Assembly: GCF_000758725.1 (NCBI RefSeq)
Contig: NZ_CP009428.1
Location: 4,030,001-4,094,000, forward strand
Reading direction: 5' to 3'
DNA length: 64,000 bases
Source: Paenibacillus odorifer
GTDB lineage: Bacteria; Bacillota; Bacilli; Paenibacillales; Paenibacillaceae
The position numbers were made by a program, and so were the translations under genes. Of the stretch, positions 35,873 through 45,047 are shown piece by piece. The notes below the pieces were generated by a model, which did no database searches, had not been told where the DNA came from, and saw nothing but the letters and a program-made list of their open reading frames with translations. Position 1 is the stretch's first letter; each line of letters begins with the position of its first letter.

Positions 35873-36667
35873 CTAGCTCATTACCCATTCATCTTCACGT
35901 AGCCGTATTTTCTCCAGACGGGTAGCCACGCCAGTATTCTCGTCTAATTCTGCAAATAAACCGTGAAGCTGCCATTTGCCTTCATCAACAACAAATCGTG
36001 CTGGAAGCTGTGTAGTGAACTTATAAAGTACTGCATCTCTTTCCATACCCAGAATCCCTTCGCTTGAACCAACCATACCCGCATCGGTCAAGTAAGCCGT
36101 TCCACCTGGCAAAATCACATCATCATTCGTCTGCACGTGAGTGTGGGTCCCAACTACAATTGATGCGCGACCATCCATGAAATAGCCCATGGCGATTTTT
36201 TCAGAGGTAACCTCTGCATGGAAATCAACGAGAATGCATTTATGATCTCTACGTAGCTCTTCCACAATTTCTTCACCCACACGGAAAGGGCAATCAATCG
36301 CAGGCAAAAATGTACGGCCTTGCAGGTTAACTATAGCCAGCTCTTTCCCGTTACCTTTAACAACCGTATATCCTCTTCCTGGTGTTCCTGGAGGAAAATT
36401 AGCAGGACGGATAATCCGGGCCTCATCGTCGATAAACTCGAAGATATCCTTGTTGTCCCATGTGTGATTACCCATGGTGATTCCGTGAACGCCCCAGTTA
36501 AAAAATTCATTTGCGATCGCTTTAGTAATCCCTCTACCGGCAGCAGAATTTTCACCGTTAACTATGATTATATGTGGTTGATATTTGCTTTTTAATGAGG
36601 GCAACATCTCCCGAAGTGCCTTCCTACCTACACTACCTACGATATCTCCAATGAATAGTACTTTAAT
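35873..36667 (-). CDS. ymdB: YmdB-type phosphodiesterase, apparent AUU start
   Basis: Metallophosphoesterase acting on 2',3'-cyclic nucleotides and involved in biofilm versus motility choice in B. subtilis. The conserved beginning IKVLFIGDIVGSVGR, with metal ligand Asp, is encoded upstream of the first regular start (ATG 36607). In that frame there is a TAG, then GAG GAG AGA AAC and ATT at 36665-36667; no ATG, GTG or TTG exists there. GGAGG lies eight bases before ATT. Starting at ATT gives 264 residues, the exact length of the B. subtilis protein. GENSAAGRGIT, MGNHTWDN, HAEVTSEK and GTHTHVQTND are further active-site motifs. Confidence 0.92.
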   Translation of the reverse strand: MKVLFIGDIVGSVGRKALREMLPSLKSKYQPHIIIVNGENSAAGRGITKAIANEFFNWGVHGITMGNHTWDNKDIFEFIDDEARIIRPANFPPGTPGRGYTVVKGNGKELAIVNLQGRTFLPAIDCPFRVGEEIVEELRRDHKCILVDFHAEVTSEKIAMGYFMDGRASIVVGTHTHVQTNDDVILPGGTAYLTDAGMVGSSEGILGMERDAVLYKFTTQLPARFVVDEGKWQLHGLFAELDENTGVATRLEKIRLREDEWVMS

Positions 36668-36732
36668 GTTTCTCTCCTCCTAATCTTAACCTCTTCATCT
36701 AACGGATAAGTCTTCATATTTAAAAGAAAAAA

Positions 36733-36749
36733 GGCCCCGCTTAGGGGCC
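36733..36749 (-). terminator. Terminator of rny
   Basis: GGCCCC-TAAGC-GGGGCC stem followed by CTTTTTTCTTTTA on the minus strand, separating rny from ymdB. Confidence 0.88.
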
Positions 36750-36878
36750 AATTTTCATCAAATATAAGAAAGTATAAGTTAAATCTTATCCTTTAACCTT
36801 ATATTCCTAGCAGAAACATGTACCAGGAAACAATCATAAATATCGTTATTTCCGAAGTGTATGTTATCTACTTATTGC

Positions 36879-38423
36879 CTATTTAGCGTATTCAACAGCC
36901 CGTGTCTCACGAATAACGGTAACCTTGATATGTCCTGGATAATCCAGTTCACTTTCAATCATCTTCGTAATATCGCGAGCAAGACGGAATGCCTCTGCAT
37001 CGTCAATCTTCTCTGGCTGTACCATCACGCGCACCTCACGGCCCGCTTGAATAGCAAATGATTTCTCAACGCCTTCGAATGACTCTGAGATTTCTTCCAG
37101 TTTCTCTAGACGTTTAATATACGTTTCCAGTGTTTCACGGCGAGCACCAGGTCTAGCAGCCGACAATGCGTCAGCGGCGCCAACCAACATAGCAATAACC
37201 GAGGTAGCTTCGCAGTCTCCATGATGAGATGCGATACTGTTGATAACAACCGGATGTTCCTTATATTTCTTCGCTAGTTCAACGCCGATCTCAACGTGCG
37301 AACCTTCCACTTCATGATCCAGCGCTTTGCCGATATCATGGAGTAATCCTGCACGTTTTGCAAGCACGATGTCTTCCCCAAGCTCACCGGCCATCAGTCC
37401 TGTTAAATAAGCAACCTCCATGGAGTGCTTCAATACATTTTGACCATAGCTTGTACGGAATTTCAGACGCCCCAGAATCTTGATCAAATCTGGATGCAAA
37501 CCGTGAACGCCCACTTCGAAAGTAGCTTGCTCACCATATTCCCGAATCCGTTCGTCCACTTCTTTGCGGGATTTCTCCACCATCTCTTCAATACGAGCGG
37601 GGTGAATACGTCCATCAGCCACCAATTTCTCAAGTGCCGTACGGGCCACTTCACGGCGGATTGGATCAAATCCCGACAAAATAACTGCTTCCGGCGTATC
37701 ATCAATAATGAGGTCGATACCTGTAAGAGTTTCCAACGCACGAATATTACGGCCTTCACGACCGATAATCCGACCCTTCATCTCTTCATTCGGCAACGTA
37801 ACAACTGAAACCGTTGTTTCCGCCACGTGATCAGCTGCACAGCGTTGGATAGCGAGTGTAATGATTTCACGGGATTTCTTATCCGCTTCTTCTTTCGCCT
37901 GCTGTTCAATTTCTTTGATCATTTGTGCCGTTTCATGGCGAACTTCTTGCTCAACATTGCTAAGAATGATACTTCTTGCATCTTCGATGCTTAAATTGGA
38001 GATACGTTCCAATTCAGTGACTTGGTTTTTGTAAATAACATCAATTTGCTGTTGGGTTTCATCAATTCGTTTCTCTTTGTTAGCTACTTGTTCTTCTTTT
38101 CTTTCAAGCGATTCCATTTTTTTATCCAGAGATTCTTCCTTTTGCAGCAAACGTCTCTCTTGCCGTTGGATTTCATTCCGACGTTCACGAGTTTCTTTCT
38201 CAGCTTCAGTACGGATTCTATGGACTTCGTCCTTAGCTTCCAATACTGTTTCTTTCTTCAGCGCCTCAGCGTCCTTCTTCGCATTCTCAACGATGACAAC
38301 GGCTTCTCTTTCTGCGCTTTGGATTTTAGCTTCTGCAAGGGATTTACGAATAAAATAACCGAACCCAAAGAATATTGCAGCTACAACGAGAACGATAATG
38401 ACCCAGATCCATGATTCCAGCAT
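36879..38423 (-). CDS. rny: Ribonuclease Y
   Basis: Membrane-anchored endoribonuclease that starts mRNA decay. ATG 38423 (514 residues) has GAGGAGG eight bases upstream; the frame extends further but without a sensible start. Layout: transmembrane helix ([20 protein letters not shown], 5-24), a long coiled coil to about 190, KH domain with [15 protein letters not shown], and HD domain with [10 protein letters not shown] and HHGDCEA. It forms the core of the Gram-positive degradosome. The B. subtilis order rny-ymdB is kept, but here a terminator divides them. A sigma-A promoter lies about 250 bases upstream. Confidence 0.97.
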   Translation of the reverse strand: MLESWIWVIIVLVVAAIFFGFGYFIRKSLAEAKIQSAEREAVVIVENAKKDAEALKKETVLEAKDEVHRIRTEAEKETRERRNEIQRQERRLLQKEESLDKKMESLERKEEQVANKEKRIDETQQQIDVIYKNQVTELERISNLSIEDARSIILSNVEQEVRHETAQMIKEIEQQAKEEADKKSREIITLAIQRCAADHVAETTVSVVTLPNEEMKGRIIGREGRNIRALETLTGIDLIIDDTPEAVILSGFDPIRREVARTALEKLVADGRIHPARIEEMVEKSRKEVDERIREYGEQATFEVGVHGLHPDLIKILGRLKFRTSYGQNVLKHSMEVAYLTGLMAGELGEDIVLAKRAGLLHDIGKALDHEVEGSHVEIGVELAKKYKEHPVVINSIASHHGDCEATSVIAMLVGAADALSAARPGARRETLETYIKRLEKLEEISESFEGVEKSFAIQAGREVRVMVQPEKIDDAEAFRLARDITKMIESELDYPGHIKVTVIRETRAVEYAK

Positions 38424-38668
38424 CTGTTCACCTCCTCGTTGGTTCCTCTCCAAGGTATATCCCTGGGAATTGTGCAGTTGTTTAACTATCCGTTCATCAC
38501 CATACAAAAAACCGGTAAACAACCGATTGCCATACTGCACATGCTGCACATGCACACTGCCCGCCTTATCCGGCGATTACATTTCATATGAGTTGTACGT
38601 GAACCGTTTAAAACAGTCTCCTTTTTGGGAAGGAAAAAGGATTCTAATTTTATGCCGATTCATGTTAT

Positions 38669-38698
38669 ATTTTATTATTTATAAAAAGACATTGTCAA
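38669..38698 (-). promoter_or_regulatory. Sigma-A promoter of rny
   Basis: TTGACA (38693-38698), 18-bp spacer, TAAAAT (38669-38674). It leaves a 245-base leader before the rny ATG. A second TTGACA lies further upstream, near 38720. Confidence 0.6.
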
Positions 38699-38739
38699 GA
38701 GAGTCGATATACGCATTAATGTCAAGAGAATCAGTGATT

Positions 38740-39465
38740 CTAGTAAAACTCCTCATCTTCACCTTCATAATTGTCTTCCGCAAGTAAAGTATTGATCACT
38801 TGGCGAACCATATCGCCCGAGAATCCACGGCGCATAAGGAAGGCTCCAGTCTTTCTTCGCTTATCTGAAGCGTCTCCACGGATGAGATTCCATTTCTTGC
38901 GCCCTGTTTCGAGTGCACTCTCCAGCTCTTGTTCAGGAGTAATATTCTCCAAAGCTTCCGATATAAGGGTTTTGTCAATCCCCTTCTCACGTAGCTCTTG
39001 TCGAATCCACATCTTCCCTTTCCGCTGGTTCGCTATTCGTTGCTCCGCCCATTGCTTAGCATATAAAGGGTCATCAAGAAATCTTTCCTGCTGTAGCCGC
39101 TGCACCACTTCCGCAATAATAGTCTCTCCTATTTCCTTCTGGCGTAAACGGCGAGTCATTTCCATAGCGGTGCGTGGTTTACGTTCAAGATAACGGAGGC
39201 CTTCCACATAAGCTCGTTGACGCTCATCAGCTACAACAATTTCTTCCAAATCAGCCTTCATAAAAGAATTACCAGTAATCATTCGATATTTAATCATGAC
39301 GTCCTCGTGCACAGTCATGTTATATGCTCCGAAATGTATGATATAACGGTGGTCAGATTTCTTTTGACGTTCTACTTTAGTGATCTCTAAGAGTTCTCCT
39401 TCAGGAAAATCAGATAACACCTGCTCATCTTGTTCTTCTGCTTCAAAATCCAGTTGTATTACCAT
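38740..39465 (-). CDS. recX: RecX, modulator of RecA
   Basis: Binds RecA filaments and limits or shapes recombination. With 241 residues it has the Bacillales type layout: an N-terminal extension, then three tandem three-helix modules (RYLERKPRTAMEMTRRLRQK, YAKQWAEQRIANQRKGKMWI, RRKTGAFLMRRGFSGDMVRQ). AGGTGA precedes the ATG. It follows recA by 110 bases on the same strand, a common arrangement in bacteria though not in B. subtilis, where recX lies elsewhere. Probably expressed with recA by read-through. Confidence 0.92.
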   Translation of the reverse strand: MVIQLDFEAEEQDEQVLSDFPEGELLEITKVERQKKSDHRYIIHFGAYNMTVHEDVMIKYRMITGNSFMKADLEEIVVADERQRAYVEGLRYLERKPRTAMEMTRRLRQKEIGETIIAEVVQRLQQERFLDDPLYAKQWAEQRIANQRKGKMWIRQELREKGIDKTLISEALENITPEQELESALETGRKKWNLIRGDASDKRRKTGAFLMRRGFSGDMVRQVINTLLAEDNYEGEDEEFY

Positions 39466-39575
39466 AGTTGTTTGTCACCTCATAGCAATAGATCAGTTAT
39501 CGTCTTACTTTCAATACTTGTTAAGAAAAGACACCCTGCAACAATCAATCACAGGGCGTCCTATTGTTTAATATA

Positions 39576-40640
39576 CTATTCGATTTCGAGGAGCAATTTT
39601 TCTTCTTCCTCTTGCTCTGCAACAATCTCATCATTATTCGGCGCAGCAACAATAGTGGATAAATTACTTGCTTCACGGATCTTATTCTCAATAATAAGGG
39701 CAATATCCTGATGTTCCTTCAAAAACTGCTTAGCATTCTCACGACCTTGGCCGAGACGCTCGCCTTCGTAGGAATACCATGCACCACTCTTATTCACGAT
39801 ATCCATTTCAGTACCGATATCTACAAGACTTCCCTCTTTGGAAATCCCTTCACCATACATGATATCAACATCAGCCTGTTTAAATGGAGGGGCTACTTTA
39901 TTCTTCACAATCTTGATCTTAGTACGGTTACCAACCACATCGTTCCCCATCTTGATGCTCTCTACGCGACGTACATCTAAACGTACAGAGGAGTAGAATT
40001 TCAATGCACGACCACCCGGAGTTGTCTCAGGGTTACCGAACATAACACCGATCTTCTCACGAAGCTGGTTGATAAAGATAGCAATCGTATTCGATTTGCT
40101 AATGGCACCAGAAAGCTTACGAAGTGCTTGAGACATCAAGCGAGCTTGCAGTCCGACGTGGGAATCACCCATATCGCCTTCAATTTCAGCCTTAGGTACC
40201 AAAGCAGCAACGGAGTCAACGACAATAATGTCAACGGCTCCACTACGAACAAGTGCTTCGGCGATTTCCAGCGCTTGTTCACCCGTATCTGGCTGAGAAA
40301 GCAGCAATTCATCGATATTTACGCCCAAGTTACGTGCATATTTCGGATCAAGCGCATGCTCGGCATCGATAAAAGCAGCTTGTCCGCCTTGTCTTTGCAC
40401 TTCTGCAATAGCATGAAGAGCAACTGTTGTTTTACCTGAAGATTCCGGTCCATATACTTCAATAATACGTCCCTTTGGAAGTCCGCCTATACCTAACGCA
40501 ATATCAAGTGCCAAAGATCCGCTAGGTACAACTTCCACTTGCATATGCGTGGATTCTCCCAGTTTCATTACCGAACCTTTACCAAATTGTTTTTCTATTT
40601 GACGAAGCGCCATATCAAGCGCTGCACGACGATCTGACAA
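39576..40640 (-). CDS. recA: Recombinase RecA
   Basis: Central homologous recombination ATPase and LexA co-protease, 354 residues. It starts with TTG ([20 protein letters not shown]); GAAGGAAGTGG provides the ribosome-binding site. Walker A is GPESSGKTT (64-72), Walker [14 protein letters not shown], and [20 protein letters not shown] spans loop L2. The acidic tail [11 protein letters not shown] is kept. A consensus promoter with a LexA (SOS) box just upstream shows damage control. Neighbours cinA upstream and recX downstream are on the same strand. Confidence 0.98.
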   Translation of the reverse strand: MSDRRAALDMALRQIEKQFGKGSVMKLGESTHMQVEVVPSGSLALDIALGIGGLPKGRIIEVYGPESSGKTTVALHAIAEVQRQGGQAAFIDAEHALDPKYARNLGVNIDELLLSQPDTGEQALEIAEALVRSGAVDIIVVDSVAALVPKAEIEGDMGDSHVGLQARLMSQALRKLSGAISKSNTIAIFINQLREKIGVMFGNPETTPGGRALKFYSSVRLDVRRVESIKMGNDVVGNRTKIKIVKNKVAPPFKQADVDIMYGEGISKEGSLVDIGTEMDIVNKSGAWYSYEGERLGQGRENAKQFLKEHQDIALIIENKIREASNLSTIVAAPNNDEIVAEQEEEEKLLLEIE

Positions 40641-40671
40641 TCAGACCACTTCCTTCACTGTTTATAGTAAT

Positions 40672-40700
40672 ATAATAACGTGTTTTTAAGGTCTTGCCAA
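40672..40700 (-). promoter_or_regulatory. Sigma-A promoter of recA
   Basis: TTGGCA (40695-40700), 17-bp spacer, TATTAT (40672-40677). Confidence 0.82.
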
Positions 40701-40709
40701 GCTTTTTTT

Positions 40710-40723
40710 CGAACATACATTCG
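40710..40723 (-). promoter_or_regulatory. LexA/DinR SOS box of recA
   Basis: CGAATGTATGTTCG fits the Gram-positive SOS box CGAAC-N4-GTTCG with one mismatch, nine bases upstream of the -35 element. Confidence 0.88.
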
Positions 40724-40870
40724 TTTTTTTTGTCTTGGGCGTTATTTATCCCTTTTATTGTAAGCCTCCCTCCGGAGATAGAAGTTAATTAAATTCTCCA
40801 CTTCACCGGACATCAACGACTTATGATCATGAGAAAGCATCGTGATCAAAATCTCTGCAAATATACAAAA

Positions 40871-40902
40871 AACCGCAGCAAAGAAATCTCAGTGCCACGG
40901 TT
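40871..40902 (-). terminator. Terminator of cinA
   Basis: AACCGTGGCA / TGCTGCGGTT imperfect stem followed by TTTTTTG on the minus strand. Confidence 0.7.
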
Positions 40903-40940
40903 CTTCCGTATGTGTTTATTATAACTGGGCTAATCTCCCA

Positions 40941-42227
40941 TTACAAGTCTGAACCCTCAAGAGGTGTCTCCACCTTGCGTTCCTCAAGTCTCCGCCAGAG
41001 ACGATACAGCAAAGCCTTAACTGTTCGTAAGCGGATATTTTCCCGCGTACCTTTAAGATTAAGCTCATAAACCTCTGTCTTACGTCCCCGTTCAGCCAAG
41101 CCGATAAATACAAGTCCAACAGGCTTTCGTTCAGAATAACCCGGTCCAGCTACACCTGTAACAGATAAGCCGAAATCGCTGTCTGCAATCATTCTCACTT
41201 GGTCAGCCAACACCTCGGCAACTTCTCGGCTTACGGCTCCAGGGGCATTGGGTCCCTCCAAATAAGCACTTGGCACATTCAGCAGCTTTTTCTTTAAGTC
41301 ATTTGAATAGCAGACGATTCCGCCGGCAAACATCGAAGCACTGCCTGGAATATTTGTTATACTCTCCATCAGCAAACCTCCGGTGCAGCTCTCTGCCGCA
41401 CTTAAGGTCAGGCCGGCATCCGCCATCCAATCCACTATCAATTGCTCTAGCGGCACATCAATGTTCGCATACAAATGTTCCGGCAAAATCTCCTTGATTT
41501 GTTGTTCCAGTATCTCCAGCTTTTTTGTAGCTTCATGCTCAGAAGGGGCCTTTGTCGAAATACGAACAGTTACCTCTCCCTCTTTGGCATACGGAGCAAT
41601 CGTTGGATCAGTCTGACTGCGAATCAGCTCAATGAGCTTGTCCTCCAGCAGTGATTCTCCGATGCCGGCAAATTTGAGCATTTTTGAATAAAGCGGTGTT
41701 TCGTTCGTCAAGGCGTGCTGCTGTAGCCACGGTACTGCTTTATCTACGAACATCGGTTTCATCTCACGAGGTGGACCTGGAAGCACAATATAATATTTCT
41801 TCTCATGCTCAAAAGCAATCCCAACCGCAAGACCGATTTCATTCGGCAACGGTGTAGTTCCTTCAATTATAAGTGCCTGTTTGCGGTTATTTTCGGTCAT
41901 AACGATCTTACGATCATCAAAGAAACGTTGTACATGATCCATCGCCAAACGATCAATGTGGAGCGTTCTACCTAGCGATGCAGCCAGTGCGTCTTTAGTC
42001 AGATCATCCTCAGTGGGGCCAATTCCGCCTGTAAAGATAATAACGTCGGCCCGACTCTGAGCGATCTCGATGGCTTGCTGCAGGCGGCTGCTGTTATCAC
42101 CGACAACAGTTTGAAAGTATACATCGATCCCGATGGCAGCTAGCTCTATAGACAAAAACTGGGCATTACTATTCACGATTTGACCGAGCAAAAGCTCTGT
42201 CCCTACTGCAATAATCTCCGCTTTCAT
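40941..42227 (-). CDS. cinA: Competence/damage-inducible protein CinA
   Basis: Two-domain protein of 428 residues. The N-terminal MoCF-like domain (MKAEIIAVGTELLLGQIVN; GGIGPTEDDLTKDAL) has ADP-ribose pyrophosphatase activity in homologues; the C-terminal CinA/PncC domain (TLSAAESCTGGLL with the catalytic Ser, SVTGVAGPG) deamidates nicotinamide mononucleotide in NAD recycling. It lies directly upstream of recA, as in B. subtilis and streptococci, where it is tied to competence. A terminator separates it from recA here, so the recA promoter is needed independently. Confidence 0.96.
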   Translation of the reverse strand: MKAEIIAVGTELLLGQIVNSNAQFLSIELAAIGIDVYFQTVVGDNSSRLQQAIEIAQSRADVIIFTGGIGPTEDDLTKDALAASLGRTLHIDRLAMDHVQRFFDDRKIVMTENNRKQALIIEGTTPLPNEIGLAVGIAFEHEKKYYIVLPGPPREMKPMFVDKAVPWLQQHALTNETPLYSKMLKFAGIGESLLEDKLIELIRSQTDPTIAPYAKEGEVTVRISTKAPSEHEATKKLEILEQQIKEILPEHLYANIDVPLEQLIVDWMADAGLTLSAAESCTGGLLMESITNIPGSASMFAGGIVCYSNDLKKKLLNVPSAYLEGPNAPGAVSREVAEVLADQVRMIADSDFGLSVTGVAGPGYSERKPVGLVFIGLAERGRKTEVYELNLKGTRENIRLRTVKALLYRLWRRLEERKVETPLEGSDL

Positions 42228-42281
42228 ACCTGGCTTTCGCCTCCTAGTTATAATGTAGGTACACTGCTTTTAGATTTCAAA

Positions 42282-42312
42282 AAAGGTAATAGGTGCTTCA
42301 CCTATTACCTTT
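42282..42312 (-). terminator. Terminator of pgsA
   Basis: AAAGGTAATAGGTG / CACCTATTACCTTT hairpin with TTTTTTG on the minus strand, 24 bases after the pgsA stop. Confidence 0.88.
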
Positions 42313-42335
42313 CCTTGTATGTCCAGCTTACATTC

Positions 42336-42923
42336 TTACGCATTATGCAGCTGTAGCAGATCCTTATTCTTCACAAAATAATCAATTCCAGAATAAATAG
42401 TGATCAGCGCTGCGGCCCAAATAGCAATATCGTCTACAGGAATACTGACAAATTGAAATGGGAAATTATTCAACAACAGCAGTGAGATCGCAACAATTTG
42501 TACAACCGTCTTTATCTTGCCCCATTTGCTGGCGGCAACCACTTTTCCCTCTAGCAATGCAATCTGGCGAAGTCCGGTGACTGCAAACTCACGACTGATG
42601 ATTACAATAGCAATCCATGAATCGCATCTGCCCAGCTCCACAAGTGAAATCAGAACTGCAGATACCAGCAGTTTGTCCGCAAGTGGATCAAGGAGTTTAC
42701 CGAGATTGGTGACCATATTATATTTCCTAGCAATGTAGCCGTCTATTCCATCCGTGCTGGCCGCAAGCAAAAAGATTACAGCTGCTACCAAATGATTAAC
42801 AGATAGCTGAAACGAGCCCCAATGTATCGGTTCTGGATAAAAACTGAAATCCACCAGTAAAAAAAACATCATAATCGGGATCAGGCAAATACGAGCTAGC
42901 GTGATGCGGTTGGGCAAATTCAC
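42336..42923 (-). CDS. pgsA: CDP-diacylglycerol-glycerol-3-phosphate 3-phosphatidyltransferase
   Basis: Membrane enzyme of phosphatidylglycerol synthesis, 195 residues with about four to six hydrophobic helices. The CDP-alcohol motif D-G-x2-A-R-x8-G-x3-D-x3-D is complete in DGYIARKYNMVTNLGKLLDP followed by LADK. It begins MNLPNRITLARICLIP, the family start. It is essential in Bacillales. Position between the rodZ-like gene and cinA matches B. subtilis, with yajQ and a small membrane protein inserted on the other side. Confidence 0.97.
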   Translation of the reverse strand: MNLPNRITLARICLIPIMMFFLLVDFSFYPEPIHWGSFQLSVNHLVAAVIFLLAASTDGIDGYIARKYNMVTNLGKLLDPLADKLLVSAVLISLVELGRCDSWIAIVIISREFAVTGLRQIALLEGKVVAASKWGKIKTVVQIVAISLLLLNNFPFQFVSIPVDDIAIWAAALITIYSGIDYFVKNKDLLQLHNA

Positions 42924-43032
42924 TGAAGTTTTCCTCCCCTAAATCGTTCATACAAATTGCCTAAATCAGGCTAATCCATTTCTACTTAAGCAAGTATATT
43001 ATAGCAATAAATAGGTGTCAAAAAAACAGAAA

Positions 43033-43072
43033 GCACCCCGCGTTGTTAGTGCTAATAAGCACTGCGGGGCAC
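43033..43072 (-). terminator. Terminator of yajQ
   Basis: GTGCCCCGC / GCGGGGTGC outer stem with an inner AGTGC/GCACT stem, followed by TTTCTGTTTTTT on the minus strand. Confidence 0.85.
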
Positions 43073-43078
43073 AAAATT

Positions 43079-43570
43079 CTATTTCATGTTCATGAATTGT
43101 AGATCCAGCGGCAAATCAGCTTTACGCAAAATCTGAATAATCTGCTGCAAATCATCGCGGCTCTTGCCGGTTACACGAATTTGATCCCCTTGGATCTGGC
43201 TCTTCACCTTTAATTTTGAATCACGGATCAGAATATTAATCTTTTTCGCATTCTCCTGATCAATGCCTTGCTTAAGCCCTAAACGTTGACGTACAGATCC
43301 CAGGGAAGCCGGTTCTACTTTACCAAAGTCCAGATTCTTTAGGGTGATGCCTCTTTTCACCATCTTTGATTGTAAAATATCAATAACAGCGTTTAGCTTA
43401 TATTCGTCTTCAGAGGCGATTATAAGTGCGTCTTTCTCCATCTTCAGACTGCTTTTGCTGTTCTTAAAATCAAAGCGGTTGTCGATCTCTTTCTCTGTTT
43501 GGTGAATAGCATTCGTTAACTCCTGCATATCCATTTTGGATACAATATCAAATGAACATTCTGAACTCAT
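43079..43570 (-). CDS. YajQ-family nucleotide-binding protein
   Basis: Cytosolic protein of 163 residues with two ferredoxin-like domains. SSECSFDIVSKMDMQELTNA opens it and GKSRDDLQQIIQILRKADLP with FMNMK closes it, both hallmarks of the family. Homologues bind c-di-GMP or nucleic acid and in Pseudomonas affect gene expression; the role in Bacillales is unclear. ATG 43570 follows GGACGTGGAGTTTA. It sits between the small membrane protein gene and pgsA, interrupting the B. subtilis ymfM-pgsA order, and has its own terminator. Confidence 0.92.
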   Translation of the reverse strand: MSSECSFDIVSKMDMQELTNAIHQTEKEIDNRFDFKNSKSSLKMEKDALIIASEDEYKLNAVIDILQSKMVKRGITLKNLDFGKVEPASLGSVRQRLGLKQGIDQENAKKINILIRDSKLKVKSQIQGDQIRVTGKSRDDLQQIIQILRKADLPLDLQFMNMK

Positions 43571-43677
43571 TAAACTCCACGTCCTTTATACAATTAGTCT
43601 GCTACTATTATAAGAGAATGGTACTATTAAGTCTAATTTTGGATAAATCATTATGTAGCTCACCCGACATAGAAAAC

Positions 43678-43696
43678 AGCCCCACTAAGTGGAGCT
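43678..43696 (-). terminator. Possible terminator after the 53-residue membrane protein
   Basis: AGCTCCAC-TTA-GTGGGGCT hairpin with GTTTTCT behind it on the minus strand; a second stem CGTCTCCA/TGGAGACG lies at 43734-43764. Confidence 0.6.
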
Positions 43697-43780
43697 TTTC
43701 CTTCGAGTGAGTTTGATTCAAAGGGTAGAAACACGTCTCCACCGGAAGTACGCCGTTGGAGACGTTCATTTCTACAGCTT

Positions 43781-43942
43781 CTATCTGCTTCGGACCGGAT
43801 TACGAAACATATCCAGAATTCCTAGCACAATATGTGCAATACCGAATCCGAGAATTCCGTATCCCCAAGCACCTGGTGTCAAATAGTATCCGATGAGACT
43901 GACAACAACCCCAAGGCCAGCTACAATCCAGCTAACTGTCAT
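43781..43942 (-). CDS. Small two-helix membrane protein, 53 residues
   Basis: Short gene with GAGGTG eight bases before the ATG at 43942. The product MTVSWIVAGLGVVVSLIGYY ... ends in FRNPVRSR and consists of two hydrophobic helices (about 5-22 and 28-45) joined by a LTPGAW turn, with basic residues at the C terminus that should face the cytosol. It lies between the rodZ-like gene and yajQ on the shared strand. No family was recognised; homologues of this size are often left out of annotation. A role in envelope processes is only suggested by neighbours rodZ and pgsA. Confidence 0.65.
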   Translation of the reverse strand: MTVSWIVAGLGVVVSLIGYYLTPGAWGYGILGFGIAHIVLGILDMFRNPVRSR

Positions 43943-44021
43943 AAGATGTACACCTCACTTTGGCTAAAACTGAAAACAGTCTTATGTTCTCCCTAAAGCC
44001 AAAGTCTATACATCCTATTTG

Positions 44022-44954
44022 TTATTCGCCTGTCCCTTCACTTTGGGTACCTTCACTTCCAGAACCGTCGTCAAGATTAAGCAGGAGACGTGAAGAAGTC
44101 TTCTCATCCGTGATTACTTGACCATTTACGGTAATCTCAGTTGCTGGGGAATACCCAGACTTAATATACATGCCCTCACTACCAAGAACGAAGCTCATAG
44201 TTTCTCCTGCAGCTGTATTTCCGAAGGAGAGTTTTTCACCTTTAGAGTTCTCGCCTTTGTAAACTTCAAGCCAGCTTACTCCGGATGCAACAATCTCAAC
44301 CTTAACTTCGCTTCCGGCAGGAGCTGTGACCTTAAATTTCGTTGTTTTGCCTGACTTCCCATCTGGTGTAACCGTGATAGATTGAGGAGTCGGCGTTGGC
44401 GTCGGTGTTGGCGTAGGCTCCGTAGTTGGCTCTGTAGTTGCTTCAGCACCTGCCGAGGAAGTAGGCGCTACAACACCGCCTCCTGATGCGGGTGGAGAAG
44501 TTTGTGCTGTATTAGGATCCTGCACATTATTGGTGATATTTGTTTGATCAACTTGATCAGGGTCTGCTTTGTTTAAACTAGAAGCATAAATGTAAATCAC
44601 TACAATAATCAATATAGGGAATGTCCACATTAGCACCGTTGGCAGCCATTTTGCATTCCGTTCGGTTTCGGGTCTACGGCTGCGCTTTTGAATCACCGTC
44701 TCCATGGTCGTGTCTGCGGGTGGTGCAGGTACGTTCCCATGCTCCTCGAGCAGTTCGTCAGGACTCATGCCTACTGCTTCTGCATACGTTTTGATAAACG
44801 CCCTCACATAAAAACTTCCTGGAAGCACCTTGTAGTCTCCAGACTCGATGGCTTCCAAATACTTTTTGCGAATTTTTGTTACTTCCTGGACATCGTCAAG
44901 ACTCATCCCTTTTTGCAGACGTGCCTCTTTCAATTGCCGGCCCAGTTCCGACAT
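44022..44954 (-). CDS. RodZ/YmfM-like membrane protein with Xre helix-turn-helix
   Basis: Bitopic cell-shape protein of 310 residues. The N-terminal cytosolic helix-turn-helix (LGRQLKEARLQKGMSLDDVQ, 4-70), which in RodZ contacts MreB, is followed by one membrane helix (about 104-126, LMWTFPILIIVVIYIYAS), a Thr/Pro-rich linker (TEPTTEPTPTPTPTPTPQS) and a C-terminal DUF4115 beta domain outside (about 190-285). The tail is Gly/Ser/Glu rich. It is the positional counterpart of B. subtilis ymfM (rodZ). Two upstream genes on the same strand, ymfK and ymfJ, complete the block. Confidence 0.9.
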   Translation of the reverse strand: MSELGRQLKEARLQKGMSLDDVQEVTKIRKKYLEAIESGDYKVLPGSFYVRAFIKTYAEAVGMSPDELLEEHGNVPAPPADTTMETVIQKRSRRPETERNAKWLPTVLMWTFPILIIVVIYIYASSLNKADPDQVDQTNITNNVQDPNTAQTSPPASGGGVVAPTSSAGAEATTEPTTEPTPTPTPTPTPQSITVTPDGKSGKTTKFKVTAPAGSEVKVEIVASGVSWLEVYKGENSKGEKLSFGNTAAGETMSFVLGSEGMYIKSGYSPATEITVNGQVITDEKTSSRLLLNLDDGSGSEGTQSEGTGE

Positions 44955-45047
44955 ACCATCACCTCCTGTAAGTTCTATGAATGTAAACTTCCTTAACCAG
45001 CTTTATAAATAAACATGCTCGGAAGTGTATTCTTCATTGTTTGTGTT

